A DNA stretch of 64,000 nucleotides from Wenjunlia tyrosinilytica. Lineage in GTDB: Bacteria; Actinomycetota; Actinomycetes; Streptomycetales; Streptomycetaceae. The translations under genes and the position numbers were made by a program. Location of the stretch: assembly GCF_014646055.1 (NCBI RefSeq), contig NZ_BMMS01000032.1:28123-92122 (forward strand), in the 5' to 3' direction. The notes below the pieces were generated by a model, which saw only the letters and a program-made list of their open reading frames with translations, did not search any database and had not been told where the DNA came from. Shown one piece after another: positions 60,906 to 64,000 of this stretch (the first letter of the stretch is position 1; each line of letters begins with the position of its first letter).

Positions 60906-61754
60906 ATGCCCAGGACCGCAGCCACCCCCGAACAGATCGGGGAGTTCTTCGATCAGGCCAACCATGCGCTCGAAATCGTCACCGGCCGCAACTTCCACGT
61001 CGGCTACTGGACCGGACCCGAGGACGACAGCTCGCTGGAGGAGGCGACCGATCGCCTCACCGACCAGATGATCGAGTCCATCCGCGTCGGGCAGGGCGAC
61101 TTCCGGGTGCTGGACATCGGCTGCGGCCTTGGCCGGCCGGCGCTGCGGCTCGCTCGGGCCACCGGCGCGCTGGTGACCGGCATCAGCGTCAGCAAGGAGC
61201 AGATCGCCCACGCCACCGCGGCCGCCAAGGCCGAAGGGCTCGCGGATCGGGTCCGATTCCAGTACGCCGATGCCATGTCGCTGCCGTTCGACGAGAACTC
61301 GTTCGACGCGGTGTGGTTCTTCGAGTCGATCATGCTGATGCCGGACCGGGGTGAGGCGCTGCGGCAGGCGGCCCGCGTGCTGCGGCCGGGGGGCAGGATC
61401 GCACTGACTGAGCCGTTCGAACGGGTTCCGGTGCCGGCGCACCGTCGTGATGCGGTGGACGCGTGCATGGCGAACTTCCGCACCACGTCGATCGTCCAGC
61501 TCGACCGCTACCCCGGGCTGTTCCGTGAGGCGGGCCTGCGCCTGGTGGAACTGCGCGACATCACCGGCAACACGATCACCGGCAGCATGACCCGGTACAT
61601 CGACGCGTTGCTGTCGAACCAGCCCGAGGTCACCGACAGCGTCGGCCAGGAGACCGCCGAGCGGATGATGCGTGGCTTCGAACGGCTGCAGAACACCCCG
61701 GAAGTGGGATACCTGCACCTCGTCGCCGTCCGCGTCGGCGACGGGCAGCCCTGA
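60906..61754 (+). CDS. SAM-dependent methyltransferase
   Basis: A 282-residue class I methyltransferase. Motif I is 'VLDIGCGLGRPALRLAR'; 'VWFFESIMLMPDRGEAL' and 'RVLRPGGRIALTEPFERV' are motifs II and III. It resembles small-molecule O- or C-methyltransferases near sterol and ubiquinone types. It is the last gene of the plus-strand tailoring operon, ending before a bidirectional terminator. AAGGAG lies upstream. Confidence 0.92.
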   Translation: MPRTAATPEQIGEFFDQANHALEIVTGRNFHVGYWTGPEDDSSLEEATDRLTDQMIESIRVGQGDFRVLDIGCGLGRPALRLARATGALVTGISVSKEQIAHATAAAKAEGLADRVRFQYADAMSLPFDENSFDAVWFFESIMLMPDRGEALRQAARVLRPGGRIALTEPFERVPVPAHRRDAVDACMANFRTTSIVQLDRYPGLFREAGLRLVELRDITGNTITGSMTRYIDALLSNQPEVTDSVGQETAERMMRGFERLQNTPEVGYLHLVAVRVGDGQP

Positions 61755-61911
61755 CCACCCGGCCGAGCGTGGGACGCCCGCGCCTCGGCCGCCCGGAACC
61801 GCGCGCCGCCCGTTGCGCACCGCCCGGCCGGCAGCCGGCCCGCACCCTGCCCACGGCCACGCTCGGCGCGTTCTCCAAACCCTTCCGAAGGGAGGGGAGC
61901 GGGGGCACGGT

Positions 61912-61950
61912 GCCGTGACCGGCCAGGAGGTACCTGGTCGGTCACGGCAT
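61912..61950. terminator. Bidirectional terminator
   Basis: Two 17-base arms (TGCCGTGACCGGCCAGG and its near-complement CCTGGTCGGTCACGGCA, one mismatch) flank the loop AGGTA. It sits between the convergent methyltransferase and monooxygenase genes, 16 bases from the latter's stop. Confidence 0.85.
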
Positions 61951-61966
61951 CACGCGGTGCACCGTC

Positions 61967-63625
61967 TCATCCGGCTGGAGCCGGACCCTCGACCTGGTCG
62001 GTGTGCAGCAACCGGCGCAGAACCAGACCGAGTTCGCGCTCCGGGTCCTTCGCCCCGGCTGCCGAACGCCAGGCGATGAAGCCGTCCGGGCGGACCAGGA
62101 CGGCGCCGGCGGGACCGACACCGTACGCGGCGTTCCACCCTCCGGCCGGATCGGCCAGTTCCTGCCTCGGGCCGACTCCGAAGGTCGCCAGCGGCACTGC
62201 GAGCGCCTCACCCACACGCCCGCCGGCGCGCCGCCAGGCGCCGCCGGCTTCGCCCGTGGCCAGGACGAACCCGCGACCGTAGCGGTCCAGGATGGAGACG
62301 GGTTCGCCGTCGAGCCGGAGCACGACGTGGGGTGCCCGGGTGCCCGGTCGGCCGGTCGGATGCCGCGGGTCCTCGCACGCGCCGCCTTCGGCCGCCGCGC
62401 CGTCGTCGTCCACCTCGGTCTCGGGCAGCAGCGCGCCCGAGGTGTACCGATATCCGAGCGTCATGGTGCGCTCGTCGATCAGATCCCGCCCGTGCCCGGC
62501 GTATGACTTCTTGCCGTCACGCAGCGCGAACCGCTGCACGGCCTGCCGCATGGTCAGGCCCGCGACGGGGCGTCGCTCGGTCTGGTAGGTCTCCAACAGG
62601 CCGGTCCCGGCCACGCCGCGCAGCACCAGCGCCAGCTTCCAGGCCAGGTTGTGAGCGTCCTGGATGCCGGTGCTCGCCCCGAAGGCACCCGACGGGGGCA
62701 TCACGTGCGCCGCGTCGCCGGCCAGGAGCACCCGGCCGAGCCGGAAGCGTTCGCAGACCCGCCCGGCCATCTCCCAGGACAACGCCTGATCGGAGTCGAC
62801 CTCGACCGGCAGATCGGCAACGCCGACGGCCTCGCGTACCAGCCGCACCCACCGTTCCCGGGTGAAGTCGGCCGGGGACTCGCCGCGCTCCGGCGCGTAG
62901 GACACCCCGAGCGCCCACCGCTTCTCGTTGTCGATCGGGATGATCGTTCCATGGAGCCCCGGCTGGTTGACGTAGCAGACCACGATGCGTCGGCCGCGCA
63001 GCGGTCCGGTCAGATCCGCGGTGAACGGGACGCTTACCACCGAGCTGATCGTGCCGGGGCCGTGCTGGGCCACGCCGAGTCGCTCGCGGATCGGGCTCCG
63101 GCTGCCGTCCGCGGCGATCAGGTAGTCGGCGAGCAGCCGCCGCTCGGCACCGGTCGCCCGGTCTCGCAGCACGGCCTCCACCCCGTCGGGCCCCTCTGCC
63201 CACCAGGACAGCTCGGTGTTGAACCGGATGTCCGCGCCGCCGGCCTCGGCCCGTCTGCGCAGGATGGGCTCAAGGCGGTCCTGGTCGATCATGATCCACT
63301 GGGCCGGGCTGATTTGCTCGATGTCATCGGGGGTGGGCCGCTCCATGCGCAGCAGTTCCCGGCCGGCCAGCGACTCCACGTGGACAAGCTCGGAGTTGCC
63401 GGCGATCGGCGAGCGGTGGGCCTGGATCTCCTGCTCCAGGCCGCTCACCGTGCTGAACAGTTCCATGGTGCGCGGGTTGACCGCCCGGGCCCGCGGATGC
63501 ACCGACGAGCCGGGGTGCCTCTCCACCAGCATGGGGCGCACACCGTGCTGGGTCAGAAACAGCGCCGCGGAAAGGCCGGTCGGCCCACCTCCGACGATCA
63601 GGACCGAAGTCTTCTCCTCGGGCAT
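61967..63625 (-). CDS. FAD-dependent aromatic monooxygenase
   Basis: A 552-residue class A flavoprotein hydroxylase. 'VLIVGGGPTGLSAALFL' is the GxGxxG, 'DYLIAADGSRSPIRERLGV' the DG motif and 'VLLAGDAAHVMPPSGAFGAS' the GD motif. A C-terminal thioredoxin-like domain follows, as in RdmE/PgaE-type polyketide hydroxylases. Hydroxylation or Baeyer-Villiger-type opening of a polycyclic intermediate is likely. A GTG one codon earlier (63628) is an alternative start. Confidence 0.93.
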   Translation of the reverse strand: MPEEKTSVLIVGGGPTGLSAALFLTQHGVRPMLVERHPGSSVHPRARAVNPRTMELFSTVSGLEQEIQAHRSPIAGNSELVHVESLAGRELLRMERPTPDDIEQISPAQWIMIDQDRLEPILRRRAEAGGADIRFNTELSWWAEGPDGVEAVLRDRATGAERRLLADYLIAADGSRSPIRERLGVAQHGPGTISSVVSVPFTADLTGPLRGRRIVVCYVNQPGLHGTIIPIDNEKRWALGVSYAPERGESPADFTRERWVRLVREAVGVADLPVEVDSDQALSWEMAGRVCERFRLGRVLLAGDAAHVMPPSGAFGASTGIQDAHNLAWKLALVLRGVAGTGLLETYQTERRPVAGLTMRQAVQRFALRDGKKSYAGHGRDLIDERTMTLGYRYTSGALLPETEVDDDGAAAEGGACEDPRHPTGRPGTRAPHVVLRLDGEPVSILDRYGRGFVLATGEAGGAWRRAGGRVGEALAVPLATFGVGPRQELADPAGGWNAAYGVGPAGAVLVRPDGFIAWRSAAGAKDPERELGLVLRRLLHTDQVEGPAPAG

Positions 63626-63731
63626 CACTGCCCCACCTTTCTGACGTGGTCCGAACTGGTCTTCGCAAGGTCGGTGGACCCGGCTGTGGCCGGCATGGCC
63701 GAGCTCCTCGTCGGCCCAACGTCGCGCCGCG

Positions 63732-64000
63732 TCAACGGCGCCCGATCGCCAGGGTGTGGGAGGTCAGCAGGGGGCGGGTCCCGACCTCGGAGAACCCGGC
63801 CTCGCGCAGCCACTCCAGGCACTCGGCCGCGGGGTACTCCGAGCCGCCGCCGGTCGAGCAGACCAGCCGGTTCAGGCTGTACAGCCGGGCGGTGACGTCC
63901 GGTCGGCACGCGTGGTACATCCGGTCGTAGACCAGTAGCGTCCCGCCGGGGTCGAGTGCCTCGTAGGCCCGCTCGATCAGGGCGCGGCGCCGGTCCGGGT
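63732..64000 (-). CDS. Methyltransferase, C-terminal part
   Basis: The minus-strand frame is open from the window edge to the stop at 63732, about 89 residues. 'YEALDPGGTLLVYDRMYHAC' is the motif III/post-motif region, and 'CLEWLREAGFSEVGTRPLLT' is the typical C-terminal helix-strand of O-methyltransferases. It lies 106 bases upstream of the monooxygenase gene on the same strand, likely in the same operon. Confidence 0.8.
   Translation of the reverse strand, partial: PDRRRALIERAYEALDPGGTLLVYDRMYHACRPDVTARLYSLNRLVCSTGGGSEYPAAECLEWLREAGFSEVGTRPLLTSHTLAIGRR

Overview
The window is high-GC DNA with strong third-position GC bias, GTG starts, rare TTA codons, SARP/AfsR regulators and a type II polyketide cluster. 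Together these point to a Streptomyces-type actinomycete. The density of broken, chimeric and insertion-sequence-derived fragments suggests a variable chromosomal region such as an arm. Assignments rest on reading the translated sequence; no database search was possible.

Region 1 (1-10 kb). The window opens in the C-terminus of a secreted subtilase. A PadR repressor with a perfect operator palindrome and a frameshifted partner gene follow, then an IS630 transposase scrap. Next come a large NB-ARC/LuxR regulator (with a TTA codon), a branched-chain-amino-acid-type binding lipoprotein and an MBL-fold hydrolase. An ORF then welds the first 58 residues of an ABC ATPase to the tail of a Gfo/Idh/MocA oxidoreductase. 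A PAS-GAF-PP2C-HATPase sigma-factor-regulatory phosphatase ends the block.

Region 2 (10-30.7 kb). Two long minus-strand operons flank an IclR regulator and look like one catabolic island. One (30.7 to 20.9 kb) encodes a class III aminotransferase, a peptide-type ABC importer, an amidohydrolase, an SDR and an alpha/beta hydrolase. The other (19.5 to 10.1 kb) encodes a B12-dependent acyl-CoA mutase large subunit, acyl-CoA ligase, thiolase, SDR, HyuA/HyuB and a VOC protein. Their promoters share a -35 box and a dyad, TNTGGA-N7-TCCRCA, that overlaps the -10, so a single regulator is likely. The B12-binding small subunit next to the IclR gene is broken by deletion and frameshift.

Region 3 (30.7-41 kb). 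A dynamin-like GTPase has a decayed downstream partner. Then come a cupin fragment abutting an IS110 scrap, a subtilase, and a second chimeric ORF (VOC N-terminus joined to an IclR effector domain). A 935-aa AfsR-type SARP and a truncated HATPase gene follow, the latter ending at a 20-bp tandem repeat.

Region 4 (41-50 kb). A TTA-containing SARP with a cyclase-homology domain, a small unknown protein and an ACS-family MFS transporter precede a striking 1114-aa protein. That protein fuses a 14-helix MFS exporter to a P-loop NTPase domain and TPR repeats. A short SARP closes the block.

Region 5 (50.4-64 kb). One side of a type II polyketide cluster. On the minus strand are two ABM monooxygenases, a ketoreductase, a cyclase, ACP, KSbeta, KSalpha, a cupin and a TcmI-type cyclase. 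On the plus strand are an anthrone-oxygenase-like protein (TTA codon), an FADH2 halogenase, a DUF385-like protein, an asparagine-synthase-type amidotransferase and a methyltransferase. A bidirectional terminator, an aromatic FAD monooxygenase and a partial methyltransferase follow, and the cluster runs off the window. The gene set suggests a halogenated, amidated (possibly lactam-containing) polycyclic aromatic polyketide.
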